A DNA stretch of 64,000 nt. Origin: an uncultured Alphaproteobacteria bacterium. Lineage in GTDB: Bacteria > Pseudomonadota > Alphaproteobacteria > Rs-D84. The translations under genes and the position numbers were made by a program. The notes below the pieces were generated by a model, which was not told the DNA's origin, searched no databases, and was given only the letters and a program-made list of their open reading frames with translations. The DNA is taken from contig CATLAX010000002.1 of NCBI GenBank assembly GCA_949878575.1, forward strand, positions 253,378-317,377, in the 5' to 3' direction. Below are positions 1 through 8,069 of the stretch, one piece after another (within the stretch, counting starts at the first letter, position 1; each line of letters begins with the position of its first letter).

Positions 1-510
1 CCATGCGTCTATGCCATCAGAGGTCGCATCATCGCCATACACGGCATAGCCCTGTTTGTTGGCAGCGCCTGACGTCAATTTTTCAATGTCTGCAAACGAT
101 GTGCCGGCACCGCCGCCGCCATGCGACACAAACGGCGCACCAGTTTTTCCACTTAACGAATTTTGTGTTAAAAACGTACGAACCGGCGACGACATTGTCC
201 CCCACCATATGGGCGTTCCGATTAACACGGTGTCATACTGCGTCAAATCAGGAACATCATTGATGGGCGGCAGCGTTCCGTCCGCTATCTCTTTTTTTGC
301 AACCTCTGTCATGGGCGTGTATTCGGCCGGATAATAATCCGCATCGGCCGTCTTTATTTCAAATATATCGCCGCCGGTCGCCGTCTGAATCATCTTGGCC
401 ACCGCTGCGGTGTTGCCGGAACGCGAATAATACGCGACCAGTGTTTTTGCATCGGCCGCACCGCACGCGGCGACTGCAACTCCACATATTGCCATTGCCA
501 GTTTTTTCAT
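1..510 (-). CDS. Exported flavodoxin-like protein (3' end outside window)
   Basis: Minus-strand frame from an ATG at 510 running off the left edge; 170 residues are visible. The N-terminus is a signal peptide (MKKLAMAICGVAVAACGAADA) followed by TLVAYYSRSGNTAAVAKMI, the FMN-phosphate-binding loop of flavodoxins, then IGTPIWWGTMSSPVRTF, the usual second flavin-contacting stretch of the Flavodoxin_4-type family. It is 22 bp downstream of the DUF362 gene and probably in the same operon, so an exported redox role is likely. The signal peptide has no convincing lipobox at the cleavage position (AACGAADA could be read as one), so periplasmic or lipid-anchored location is open. Confidence 0.85.
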   Translation of the reverse strand, partial: MKKLAMAICGVAVAACGAADAKTLVAYYSRSGNTAAVAKMIQTATGGDIFEIKTADADYYPAEYTPMTEVAKKEIADGTLPPINDVPDLTQYDTVLIGTPIWWGTMSSPVRTFLTQNSLSGKTGAPFVSHGGGGAGTSFADIEKLTSGAANKQGYAVYGDDATSDGIDAW

Positions 511-532
511 TTCTCTCTCCTTTTTGTTTTTA

Positions 533-1483
533 TTATTTATCCAAATCAACCAGTTTGTATTTGCGACTGCCCAGGTTATGTTTTTCCGCGGCCTCTATTG
601 TGCGCAGGCCGTTGCGCTCTGCAATTCTGTTAAGCAGTGCCGTATTGTTCGGCGCCGCAGTAATCATGTCTATGCCCGCCTGGTCTATGGCGACAGGATC
701 GGTTGACACCAAAATTCCTATATCATGAATATCGGGTTCCGCCGGGTTCCCGTTGCAGTCGCAGTCAATACTGATGCGGTTCAAGACGTTGATATACAGC
801 ATGTTGTCAGGCCCGACATAATCAATCACGGCCGCGGACGCATCCGCCATGGAATCCAAAAACGCATCCTGCTGGCCGCCCCACGGATTATCCTTGCTGG
901 TGCCGCCGGAATGAATCCATGATTTTCCCATTCTGCTGGCGAATCCGATTGAAATGTTTTTTAACGCGCCGCCATATCCGGCCATGGCGTGTCCCTTGAA
1001 ATGAGACAGAATTATATACGACGGATAATTTGCAAAATGGGTCCCGACGTAATTTTCCGATATGCGCAAAGGATTCGGCACAGGAATCGCCATGCTGCCT
1101 TCTTCATCCTGAATATCAACAGGTGCGACATCTAAGAATCCATGTTCACGGATTACCTGCCAATGTTCATCACTTTGCGCACGGCGGCCGTCGTATGCGG
1201 TGTTGCACTCAACAATGGTGCCGTTTACATCCTTTATCAAATCCTTGATTAATTCCGGCCGCAGATAATTGCTGGCCGGCGGTTCACCCGTTGACATCTT
1301 TACCCCAACCGGGCCCGCCGCAGGCCGCCACCCGGACGCCTTGTACGCCCGCACCAATCCCGCCGGCGATATGTCACGCGTAAAATATACTGTTGGCACT
1401 TTTGACTCCTTATACTTATACACACCAAATACGAGGGCCGCCAGAATGGCCGCCGCCGCACCTAAAAAAACTATTTTCTTCAT
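533..1483 (-). CDS. DUF362 domain protein, membrane-anchored
   Basis: 316 residues from an ATG at 1483. One N-terminal membrane segment (residues 4-22, VFLGAAAAILAALVFGV) is followed by a DUF362 domain; the stretch around SHFKGHAMAGYGGALKNISIGFASRMGK is characteristic of this family. No ferredoxin-type CxxCxxC cluster is present, unlike longer DUF362 proteins. The flavodoxin gene follows after 22 bp and the divergent merR starts 69 bp upstream, so this looks like a MerR-controlled redox operon. Substrate unknown. Confidence 0.85.
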   Translation of the reverse strand: MKKIVFLGAAAAILAALVFGVYKYKESKVPTVYFTRDISPAGLVRAYKASGWRPAAGPVGVKMSTGEPPASNYLRPELIKDLIKDVNGTIVECNTAYDGRRAQSDEHWQVIREHGFLDVAPVDIQDEEGSMAIPVPNPLRISENYVGTHFANYPSYIILSHFKGHAMAGYGGALKNISIGFASRMGKSWIHSGGTSKDNPWGGQQDAFLDSMADASAAVIDYVGPDNMLYINVLNRISIDCDCNGNPAEPDIHDIGILVSTDPVAIDQAGIDMITAAPNNTALLNRIAERNGLRTIEAAEKHNLGSRKYKLVDLDK

Positions 1484-1509
1484 TATGATTTCCTCCCTTG
1501 ATTTTATTT

Positions 1510-1540
1510 ATTATAAATCCTAGACTTAACTCTAACGCAA
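1510..1540 (-). promoter_or_regulatory. MerR-type promoter/operator for the DUF362-flavodoxin operon
   Basis: On the minus strand a -35 TTGCGT (1535-1540) and a -10 TATAAT (1510-1515) are separated by 19 bp, the overlong spacer typical of MerR-activated promoters. The spacer carries a near-perfect dyad at 1521-1534 (TAGACTTAACTCTA; only one symmetric pair breaks the palindrome). It lies between the divergent merR and DUF362 genes. Regulation by the adjacent MerR protein is inference. Confidence 0.7.
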
Positions 1541-1551
1541 GAGGTTTTTTT

Positions 1552-1962
1552 ATGAAAATAGGCGAAGTATCCAAAATAACAGGATTGTCTGAACACACGC
1601 TGCGCTTTTACGAAAAAGCGGGCTTGCTGCGCAATGTTGCAAAACGACGCGGCGGCGTGCGCGATTACGGGCCGGGTGATTTGGACGCGCTGGGGATAAT
1701 AGAATGCCTGAAAAAATCCGGGATGCCGTTGGCGGATATTAAACAATTTATGGAATGGTGCGCAATGGGCGACGAAACGATTGATCAGCGATACAACATG
1801 TTTCTGGAACGGCGCCGCGCCGCACGCGCCCGCATGGCCGAACTAACCAAAATGTTAAAGATAATAGAATTTAAAATAAACTATTACGACCGGGCGCGCC
1901 GCGCGGGAACACTGGCGATATACGCAAAGGAAAAGCCGAAAATGCCGGACTTCTTTAATTAG
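1552..1962 (+). CDS. MerR family transcriptional regulator
   Basis: 136 residues from ATG 1552 (MKIGEVSKITGLSEHTLRFYEKAGLL), the canonical N-terminal winged HTH of MerR proteins; I prefer this start over the upstream in-frame ATG at 1498 because it begins exactly at the family's first residue. A dimerisation helix follows (RYNMFLERRRAARARMAELTKML). No conserved metal-binding cysteines are seen in the C-terminal part; it resembles the AdhR/NmlR-type non-metal regulators. Divergent from the DUF362-flavodoxin operon whose promoter carries a 19-bp spacer. Confidence 0.9.
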   Translation: MKIGEVSKITGLSEHTLRFYEKAGLLRNVAKRRGGVRDYGPGDLDALGIIECLKKSGMPLADIKQFMEWCAMGDETIDQRYNMFLERRRAARARMAELTKMLKIIEFKINYYDRARRAGTLAIYAKEKPKMPDFFN

Positions 1963-2041
1963 CATGCGGTCCGATTTCTTACCTATGCATGCAGGTCGCT
2001 TGATATGCTATCATGCATGCATAGCAAAACAGGGGAATACA

Positions 2042-2212
2042 ATGCCGTTGATAAAGGGGTGCAGCCGCCGCGCAATTTCTGAAAACATACGCACGGAAAT
2101 CCGTGCCGGCAAACCCCACCGCCAGGCCGTGGCAATAGCGTTGTCAACAGCGGACAAAAATGCATACAAATGCGGCCCACGAAAAAAGAAGGCATCTGAA
2201 AAGAACAAATAA
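2042..2212 (+). CDS. Small conserved phage-type protein
   Basis: 56 residues from ATG 2042, with GGGGA about 5 bp upstream. The sequence MPLIKGCSRRAISENIRTEI..AGKPHRQAVAIALS matches a pattern I know from short proteins common in phages and phage-derived islands (MPLxKGxSxxxIxxNIxxExxAGxPxxQAVAIALS); their function is not known. The C-terminus is very basic (GPRKKKASEKNK). It is a single gene closed by a terminator. Confidence 0.7.
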   Translation: MPLIKGCSRRAISENIRTEIRAGKPHRQAVAIALSTADKNAYKCGPRKKKASEKNK

Positions 2213-2213
2213 A

Positions 2214-2239
2214 AACGCGTCCGTTCGGGCGCGTTTTTT
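2214..2239. terminator. Bidirectional intrinsic terminator
   Basis: Stem AACGCGTCC/GGGCGCGTT (one G-U type pair) with loop GTTC, flanked by A-run and T-run. It ends the small gene on the plus strand and sits at the stop of the PLD gene on the minus strand. Confidence 0.8.
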
Positions 2240-3823
2240 CTAAACAAACTTTTCCGGAACCAGGCCGCACAAAGATTTCCATATGCGGCGGAACACGGAT
2301 GTATCCGGACTGCGCCGGTATGTACGCGGCGCGGCCTCGCCCGTGCGCCACCCGGTCCAACGGGTTGAATTGCCGTCCATGGTTACATGCCACGACGTCA
2401 CGGTATCGCCGATAATCATGTCACGCAGCTTTTTTGCAAATTCCGGACTTTCAAATATCGCAACATTTTCCGTGTTGAAATATGCGCTGCGCGGATCCAG
2501 ATTAAAGCTGCCTATCCATGAAATATCGTCGTCAAAAACGATAGTCTTGCTGTGCAGTACGGAAAAACTGGACTGCTTGCGTTCGCGATCATGTTCCTTG
2601 CCGCGCAGATTTTCCGCACTTAACATAAACTCGTAAACATCCGCACCGGACGCAATCAGCTTCTTGCGATATTTTTCCCATTTTGCGTACACAGTCGGGG
2701 CATTAGTTGACGCCAGAGAATTTGTAACAATGGTCATGTGAACACCGGATTTTTCCTCTTTCATCATGTGTTCCAATCCGCCCTGGCCCGGCACGAAATA
2801 AGCCGCGGACAAATACACCTCGCGCTCGGTATCATCCCACAGACGCTGCAGTGCGGTTATTATCTCGCCCCGGTATTCCTGCTTTTGCGCCATGGTCATT
2901 TCCACCTTTTCCGGCGGATCGGCCAGGAATTTTCCACGCCCCCAGCTAAAATCAAAATTCTTTGCGTTATATTCACGCTGAGCCATCGTTATGATTTTAT
3001 TATAACGCTTAACCTCTTCGGCGCTTTTACGCTGAATCTCTGCGAAATTCTGTTCCAGTTTCTTTAATGCCTTTTTTGATTTTGCCTTTGGGAACACGGA
3101 TGCCGGTATGGACAGATGATGCTGCCAGTACTGATTAAAGCTGTCCGTTGCATATCGGGTCATATCCCCTAAAAACAAGACGTCCGTATCGGAAAAGTTT
3201 GACGCCGTTTCCGGATAAAAATAGTTACTGCCCACATTGCGGCCGCCAGTTATATACGCAACATTGTCAACAATGAACAGCTTGTTATGCATACGGGAAT
3301 TCAAACGGTTGAAATCCATCAGGAACTGCGGATAATACAGAAAACGCGACCGGTTGGCAACAGTGTTAAACACCTTAACCTCTATATTCGGGTGCTGATT
3401 TAATAGCATTACGTCAACAATATCGGATTTTGTTCCGTAATCATCCAACAGAATTCTGACCTTAACCCCGCGGTCGGCGGCATTTTTCAATTCACCCACC
3501 AACACCTTTGACGAGAAATCGTTACTGTATATGTACGTCTGCAGGTCAATCGTCTTGGTCGCCATGCGCGCAAAGGCCGCACGTATAACAAACGCGGACA
3601 CCCCGTCGTCAATCAGTGTGGCGCCACTGACCCCGGGCGTGGCCAGTTCTTTGGCATAACGGCGCGCAATGGGCGTCTGCATCGGGTCATAGTCAAAATC
3701 GGCGGCCGTTATCTTTGGCACATAACCGTCCAGGCGCCTATCCTGGGTGGTTGTCGGCACAGTAGTACATCCGACCAACGGCAATGTAAAAACAATCAAC
3801 GAAACTTTTTTTAACAAGGCCAA
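2240..3823 (-). CDS. Phospholipase D-family lipoprotein, cardiolipin synthase C-like
   Basis: 527 residues starting at a TTG (3821-3823) preceded by AAAGGA 8 bp upstream. The N-terminus MALLKKVSLIVFTLPLVGC is a lipoprotein signal with lipobox LVGC. Two HKD motifs are visible: HNKLFIVDNVAYITGGRN (about residues 178-195) and HSKTIVFDDDISWIGSFN (about 426-443), the paired catalytic motifs of the PLD superfamily. Length and layout fit the ClsC/YmdC type of cardiolipin synthase, but a nuclease or transphosphatidylase of other specificity cannot be excluded. Monocistronic and divergent from the 3957 gene. Confidence 0.85.
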   Translation of the reverse strand: MALLKKVSLIVFTLPLVGCTTVPTTTQDRRLDGYVPKITAADFDYDPMQTPIARRYAKELATPGVSGATLIDDGVSAFVIRAAFARMATKTIDLQTYIYSNDFSSKVLVGELKNAADRGVKVRILLDDYGTKSDIVDVMLLNQHPNIEVKVFNTVANRSRFLYYPQFLMDFNRLNSRMHNKLFIVDNVAYITGGRNVGSNYFYPETASNFSDTDVLFLGDMTRYATDSFNQYWQHHLSIPASVFPKAKSKKALKKLEQNFAEIQRKSAEEVKRYNKIITMAQREYNAKNFDFSWGRGKFLADPPEKVEMTMAQKQEYRGEIITALQRLWDDTEREVYLSAAYFVPGQGGLEHMMKEEKSGVHMTIVTNSLASTNAPTVYAKWEKYRKKLIASGADVYEFMLSAENLRGKEHDRERKQSSFSVLHSKTIVFDDDISWIGSFNLDPRSAYFNTENVAIFESPEFAKKLRDMIIGDTVTSWHVTMDGNSTRWTGWRTGEAAPRTYRRSPDTSVFRRIWKSLCGLVPEKFV

Positions 3824-3899
3824 AATAGAATCCTTTTTTCCTGGGGCTAATTATATTACAAATTATTCCGATTTTACAAGCCAAATCCGCTTTTTTCGT

Positions 3900-3928
3900 T
3901 TGCATGAAATATCCAACTATGATAAAAT
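3900..3928 (+). promoter_or_regulatory. Promoter of the cysteine-patterned exported protein
   Basis: TTGCAT (3900-3905), 17-bp spacer, TAAAAT (3923-3928), followed by AGAAGGGAAG as SD before ATG 3957. Confidence 0.55.
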
Positions 3929-3956
3929 TAGTTGTAATAGAAGGGAAGATTTCGCG

Positions 3957-6242
3957 ATGAAAAGATTAATTGCCGTGCTTAGTGGTTTGCTGGTTTTACC
4001 CGCATTTGCTGAGGTTGCGCCCATTTTTTATGAAGAGGCAATAGAATATTCCGACATGGAACCGTCTGATATGACGGATGCGGAAATTCCCGTATCTGAC
4101 AATTTGGAAACAAATGTCGCGCCCCAGCCGGCGGCTTTACCGGTGGCGGCAAACGCACGCAACGCAACCGGACGCACGTCAACGACTTCACGTGCGGTGG
4201 CATCCGGCGGCACATCCATTGCGCCGGTACGCAACGTGACATCGCGCGGCACAACCACACGCAATGCATCCGCGGCACGCACCACAACCGCCGGCGCGTC
4301 ACGCGCGGCATCGGCGCGCGCAACGGTGTCACGCCCGACCGCAACGGTTGCGGGCAACGCAAACACATCCGTAACACCGCGCCGCGCCACAGGTACGGCA
4401 ACCGCCGCACGCACGGCCCGCGCGGCGACAAATTCATCAATAGTTCAAACGGATACAGTAAACACGCCGCTGTACACGGGGCGTGTGGGCGTGCGCACAT
4501 CCGGCGTTACATCGCGGGTTCCCACAATCCGCATGGCGGGAACAACAACGGAAACCGCCGCCACCACGACCAGTGCCGCAACCACAACATCGGACATGGA
4601 CGAACTGGCCCAGGTAACCGATTTCTGCAAGGCACAGTACACACAGTGCATGGATAATTTCTGCAACGTTCTGGACGACAACCAGGGCCGCTGCAGCTGC
4701 AGTGTGAATCTTAAAAACTACGCCACCACAGAGGCCGCACTGAAACAGGCGACCGAGGACCTGCAGGATGTTGCGCAAAAGATTCAATACATCGGACTGT
4801 CCGGTGACGAAATAGAAACACTGTTTAATCAGACAGAGGCCGAACTGGCCATGCAAAAAAATTCCGACAACACTCAGCTGAAAAACGATTTGGACAGAAT
4901 CAAGGGGCTGATTGTTGACGTAAAAAGCGGCACAGCGTCCGCAACGGACACAGGGCTTAGCCTGGATTTGTCCGGCCTGTTGGACTTTACGATTTCCAGC
5001 ACCGGATTTGACCTGTCGTCAATATTCGGCGGCACCGCCAACACCAGCAGTATCAGCAACCAGCGCGGCGAACAGCTCTATAAAACGGCGACCGCACGAT
5101 GCAAGGCGTCCGTGTTAAACACATGCGCGGCCCAGGGTGTTGACATATCGCTGATAACGAACGCGTACGATTTGGAAATAGACAAGCAGTGCATACAGTA
5201 CGAGCGCAGTCTGACAGAAACAAACACACAGATGGCCTCAACGGTGCGCAACGCGAAAAGCGTACTGCAAAAGGCGCGCCTGATGGTGGCCCAGCAAAAG
5301 AACCAGTACGACCTGCGCGGGTGCGTAAACGCGCTGGACACATGTATGCAGGATGACTTTGTCTGCGGCAGTGATTATGAAAACTGTCTGGATCCGACCG
5401 GCAAATATATTGTAAACGGCAAAGTGGTTTCCGGCAGCATGCCCGGTGAATCCGGCGTAACCGCATCAAGCGGCACAGTGAATTCCGGCATATACTCTGT
5501 ATGGAACTATGATTCAAACAAAAACGTTTGGACCGACGGCAATATTACCGAGTATATAGACAAAAATGTAACAGCCAAGGCCCCGACAGCCACTTCATCG
5601 GATATAATAGAATATCTGCGTGCCAAAATAGGCTATGTTGACACAAACGGAAAAAACAACGGTATGTGCGTATCCGTATTGAACAAGTGCCAGGATTTGA
5701 CATACGACAGCCGTAAAAATGGCAAAAAATTTATAATGGACAACAACGTTGTAAAGGAATATTTGCAGCGCACACTGGTGCAGATAAAGGCGCAGCAGGA
5801 CAAGGTTCTGGCCGACTATGCCGACGCATGCGTTACGGATGTGGCGTCATGTCTGTCGCAGAACAATTATAATTTCAGCGGAACCACTTCCAGCACCAAC
5901 ACCCCCAGCGACATTGCTATCAAGGCTTGCATGCCCACTATTAAAACCTGTATGAGCGTTACGGGCAACAACGCAAGTGACAACGACAATGCCATAAAAA
6001 CTTGGCTGGATTTAGCTATTGGCACAAGCTATAAAATGACAAAGACCCGTTGTTTATCCATTGAAAACGCACAATGGGATGAAAAACTTGAGCAGTGCAA
6101 ATTGACTGTGGACGGCAACTCCTTTATATACAGAGATACACTAGGCTCATTCCAGGGTTCGTCTGTAACCATGACAACATGTAACAATTTAAGTGGAGCC
6201 GTATGGAATACGGCAACACAGTGTACCATTACTCCTAAATAA
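3957..6242 (+). CDS. Large exported protein with repeated C-x6-C motifs
   Basis: 761 residues from ATG 3957 (signal peptide MKRLIAVLSGLLVLPAFA), chosen over the far-upstream ATG at 3747 because it has an SD and starts a signal peptide. Residues about 40-210 are a low-complexity Ala/Thr/Arg/Val segment. The rest carries repeated C-x6-C pairs: CKAQYTQC, CVNALDTC, CGSDYENC, CVSVLNKC, CVTDVASC, CMPTIKTC, plus CKASVLNTC with seven spacers, and a CSCS cluster. The pairs suggest repeated disulfide-bonded helical hairpins in an oxidising compartment. I do not recognise a family. Monocistronic with its own promoter and terminator; surface or periplasmic structural role is inference. Confidence 0.75.
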   Translation: MKRLIAVLSGLLVLPAFAEVAPIFYEEAIEYSDMEPSDMTDAEIPVSDNLETNVAPQPAALPVAANARNATGRTSTTSRAVASGGTSIAPVRNVTSRGTTTRNASAARTTTAGASRAASARATVSRPTATVAGNANTSVTPRRATGTATAARTARAATNSSIVQTDTVNTPLYTGRVGVRTSGVTSRVPTIRMAGTTTETAATTTSAATTTSDMDELAQVTDFCKAQYTQCMDNFCNVLDDNQGRCSCSVNLKNYATTEAALKQATEDLQDVAQKIQYIGLSGDEIETLFNQTEAELAMQKNSDNTQLKNDLDRIKGLIVDVKSGTASATDTGLSLDLSGLLDFTISSTGFDLSSIFGGTANTSSISNQRGEQLYKTATARCKASVLNTCAAQGVDISLITNAYDLEIDKQCIQYERSLTETNTQMASTVRNAKSVLQKARLMVAQQKNQYDLRGCVNALDTCMQDDFVCGSDYENCLDPTGKYIVNGKVVSGSMPGESGVTASSGTVNSGIYSVWNYDSNKNVWTDGNITEYIDKNVTAKAPTATSSDIIEYLRAKIGYVDTNGKNNGMCVSVLNKCQDLTYDSRKNGKKFIMDNNVVKEYLQRTLVQIKAQQDKVLADYADACVTDVASCLSQNNYNFSGTTSSTNTPSDIAIKACMPTIKTCMSVTGNNASDNDNAIKTWLDLAIGTSYKMTKTRCLSIENAQWDEKLEQCKLTVDGNSFIYRDTLGSFQGSSVTMTTCNNLSGAVWNTATQCTITPK

Positions 6243-6265
6243 AATCCGGCATAGCCGGATTTTTT
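6243..6265 (+). terminator. Intrinsic terminator
   Basis: Perfect 8-bp stem AATCCGGC/GCCGGATT, loop ATA, then a T-run, starting at the base after the stop codon of the 3957 gene. Confidence 0.9.
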
Positions 6266-6350
6266 ATTACACCGCCATTTGCCGCCTTTCCAGATTGCCA
6301 CGGTCATCACGCTATGCAAAACGACAAAAAAAGAGGCCCACACGGCCACT

Positions 6351-6800
6351 TTATTCTGAAATCTTTAAATTCGGGCGCGATTTTCGCAGATTTTCCAACG
6401 CCCGCATTTGCGCGGCATGAAACGCGGCCGGCGCCCAAATCTGAAAACTGTTACCACGGCCGACAAACACCGCACTGTCCGTTATTCCGGCGTGATGCAA
6501 CATATCCGCCGGTATTATTATACGCCCCGCCACATCAAACGCCAGCGGCCGCGCATCGGCAAACAGCATCGCGGACAAATCGTCCAAATCACTGTCATAA
6601 ACGCCCATTTTGTCCGCGGCGGTGGCCATGGCCTGCATCCGGGACATTGTTACACCCTCTATACAATTATGGGTAAACGAGCGATATAAAACAACACCTG
6701 CAAATTTATCACCCGCCACGGAAGCCCGGAAAGACGCCGGGACAGATATACGGCCCTTTGTATCCAAACGATTTTCATAAGATGAGAGAAACAATGACAT
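6351..6800 (-). CDS. mraZ: MraZ transcriptional regulator
   Basis: 149 residues from ATG 6800. MSLFLSSYENRLDTKGRISVP is the family's N-terminus with the first AbrB-like half (DTKGRISVPASFR); the second half is seen as FDVAGRIIIPADML. MraZ is a ring-forming DNA-binding repressor of the division/cell-wall cluster. In-frame ATGs at 6827 and 6890 are possible starts, the latter just after TATAAT, but would add a basic extension absent from the family. Unusually, no mraW/ftsL follows: the next gene is convergent, so mraZ is separated from the dcw cluster here. Confidence 0.9.
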   Translation of the reverse strand: MSLFLSSYENRLDTKGRISVPASFRASVAGDKFAGVVLYRSFTHNCIEGVTMSRMQAMATAADKMGVYDSDLDDLSAMLFADARPLAFDVAGRIIIPADMLHHAGITDSAVFVGRGNSFQIWAPAAFHAAQMRALENLRKSRPNLKISE

Positions 6801-6975
6801 TTTATGTTCTTGCCGTTTATGGGCCATTGCCCGACGTTTCCGTTCTTCAAAACGAAATTTAGCACGCGCCTTTACGCTTGTCAATGACATATTATAATAA
6901 ATTTATGGTATTTCATGCCACACTATGACAAATCAATATTTTTATAAATAAAATACAAATAAACATATTTTCCGC

Positions 6976-7007
6976 TTGACCTGCGATTCGTTTTTGTTCT
7001 ATGATTC
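6976..7007 (+). promoter_or_regulatory. Promoter with two embedded GANTC sites
   Basis: TTGACC (6976-6981), 18-bp spacer, TATGAT (7000-7005). GATTC occurs in the spacer (6985-6989) and overlapping the -10 (7003-7007), where CcrM-type methylation could act. The transcript would have a ~165-nt A-rich leader, with a possible GCTCAA/TTGAGC stem near 7101-7142, before ATG 7180. Within 6801-7179 I see nothing else. Confidence 0.6.
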
Positions 7008-7179
7008 GTGTATAGACAAGAGAAAAAGAAACCAAAAGCCCAGAAAACCGCTAAAAAAACCGGAATTCTGCCAAAAACAAAACAAAAGGAATAAAATTTA
7101 GCTCAAAAATTGTAAATACCTGAGTAAATACATACTTGAGCCTAATTTTTGGCCAAAATCCAGCAAAGGGGGGATGCAA

Positions 7180-7512
7180 ATGGCAAAAAATATTAAAGAA
7201 ATAATGATTGCCTTAAACAAGGTTTTAACAACAACCGTTTGGGTTAACGAAGAACGCCAGATTATTTCCCTGTCGGACGAGCTGCAGATTGGCCACGGCA
7301 ACGCACCGCGCACGATAGAAGATTTGCCGCGCAAATCACTGGTGGGGGCATATGTATCCCTGCAGATTCGCACGGATAATTTTGACACCGCGGCCGAGGG
7401 CCTGGATACAAAAACACTGGCGCTGCGGGTAAAGGAAATGGTATTCGCAGAGGCTAAAAAGATTATAGACGCCGAAGATGCATCAAAACGCGGCGTCGCC
7501 ATGGCTGCATAA
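7180..7512 (+). CDS. Hypothetical small cytoplasmic protein
   Basis: 110 residues from ATG 7180, preferred over the ATG at 7174 because the strong SD AAAGGGGGG lies six bases before it. The protein (MAKNIKEIMIALNKVLTTTVWV...) has no signal peptide or membrane segment; it appears alpha/beta with a C-terminal helix (VKEMVFAEAKKIIDAEDASKRG). I do not recognise a family. The promoter contains GANTC sites, hinting at cell-cycle-dependent expression. Confidence 0.65.
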   Translation: MAKNIKEIMIALNKVLTTTVWVNEERQIISLSDELQIGHGNAPRTIEDLPRKSLVGAYVSLQIRTDNFDTAAEGLDTKTLALRVKEMVFAEAKKIIDAEDASKRGVAMAA

Positions 7513-7537
7513 CCACATGCGGTTTCATGGGCACAGT

Positions 7538-7600
7538 TTCCGAGAAATCGGAAGGAGAGGAGCAACCGGCGGCAAGTAATTGCCGCCGGACTGTTTTTTA
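7538..7600 (+). terminator. GNRA hairpin plus intrinsic terminator
   Basis: TTCCGA/TCGGAA with a GAAA tetraloop (7538-7553) is followed by the perfect 10-bp stem CCGGCGGCAA/TTGCCGCCGG (7566-7589, loop GTAA) and a T-run. It ends the 7180 transcript and faces the end of the minus-strand HTH gene. Confidence 0.8.
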
Positions 7601-7831
7601 TTGTTTACGCGTATCGGTCATATGTCTTGCGCGCATTAATACATATCCATAGTGCGCCAGACGATGCACCATATTGTCCGGAATCGGCAGTTTGCCGCCC
7701 TCATATTTAGCCAAAGTTTTCCGATCAAGCCCCAGCATTTTTGCCGCATCACGCATGGGGATGCACGCACTTTTGCGGGCGCGTTGGAATTCGTGTCCGA
7801 TATGCCGACATTCTATTAAAACCGTTTTCAT
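7598..7831 (-). CDS. Small XRE-like HTH regulator (copy A)
   Basis: 77 residues from ATG 7831 (MKTVLIECRH...), with GGAGG six bases upstream; an in-frame ATG at 7843 overlaps that SD. The HTH is RDAAKMLGLDRKTLAKYEGGKLPIP, a Cro/C1-type fold with the 'KYEXGXXXIP' end of helix 4. Its SD/start region (ATGGAGGAAAAAATG) and whole ~150-nt leader are shared with the HTH gene at 41679, although the two proteins differ outside the HTH. Control by the leader attenuator is inference. Confidence 0.8.
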   Translation of the reverse strand: MKTVLIECRHIGHEFQRARKSACIPMRDAAKMLGLDRKTLAKYEGGKLPIPDNMVHRLAHYGYVLMRARHMTDTRKQ

Positions 7832-7849
7832 TTTTTCCTCCATCGTTTT

Positions 7850-8003
7850 TTTAATTAAAAACACCGCCGTGATTAGGGGCGGTTGGAGGTTAAGAACTAC
7901 AATAGTGCTGCTTATTCATATATATCACAGCCCTCCAACCGGTTGTGGAGTTTTTTTATGTATTGGAGGTTCTTACACCTCACACCGGGTATAACCCGAT
8001 GCA
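7850..8003 (-). ncRNA. Structured leader RNA / attenuator, copy A
   Basis: Transcribed toward the HTH gene from a promoter at 8010-8037. Helices in RNA sense: a 5' hairpin CGGG/CCCG; a long-range helix TAAGAAC(minus of 7969-7975)/GTTCTTA (minus of 7891-7897); a 9-bp helix GGTTGGAGG (minus of 7932-7940)/CCTCCAACC (minus of 7881-7889); and a terminator ACCGCC/GGCGGT with T-run (7857-7883). The 9-bp helix and the terminator share bases, so they are mutually exclusive. The second copy at 41957-42111 has compensatory base changes in the long-range helix. It could be a cis-attenuator, or an independent RNA ending at the terminator. Confidence 0.75.
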
Positions 8004-8009
8004 TTAAGT

Positions 8010-8037
8010 ATTATATCAGGAATATGGACAAAAGCAA
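8010..8037 (-). promoter_or_regulatory. Promoter of leader RNA copy A
   Basis: Minus strand TTGCTT (8032-8037), 16-bp spacer, TATAAT (8010-8015). The same arrangement precedes copy B at 42118-42145, including a shared GTAAATATTTGC upstream. Confidence 0.75.
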
Positions 8038-8069
8038 ATATTTACCGGCCTGCCGCGGACTGTTCATCC

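Noticed and set aside
4028..4414. 128-codon minus-strand frame opposite the Ala/Thr/Arg-rich segment
   Set aside because: Produced by the repetitive GC-rich codons of the real gene on the other strand.
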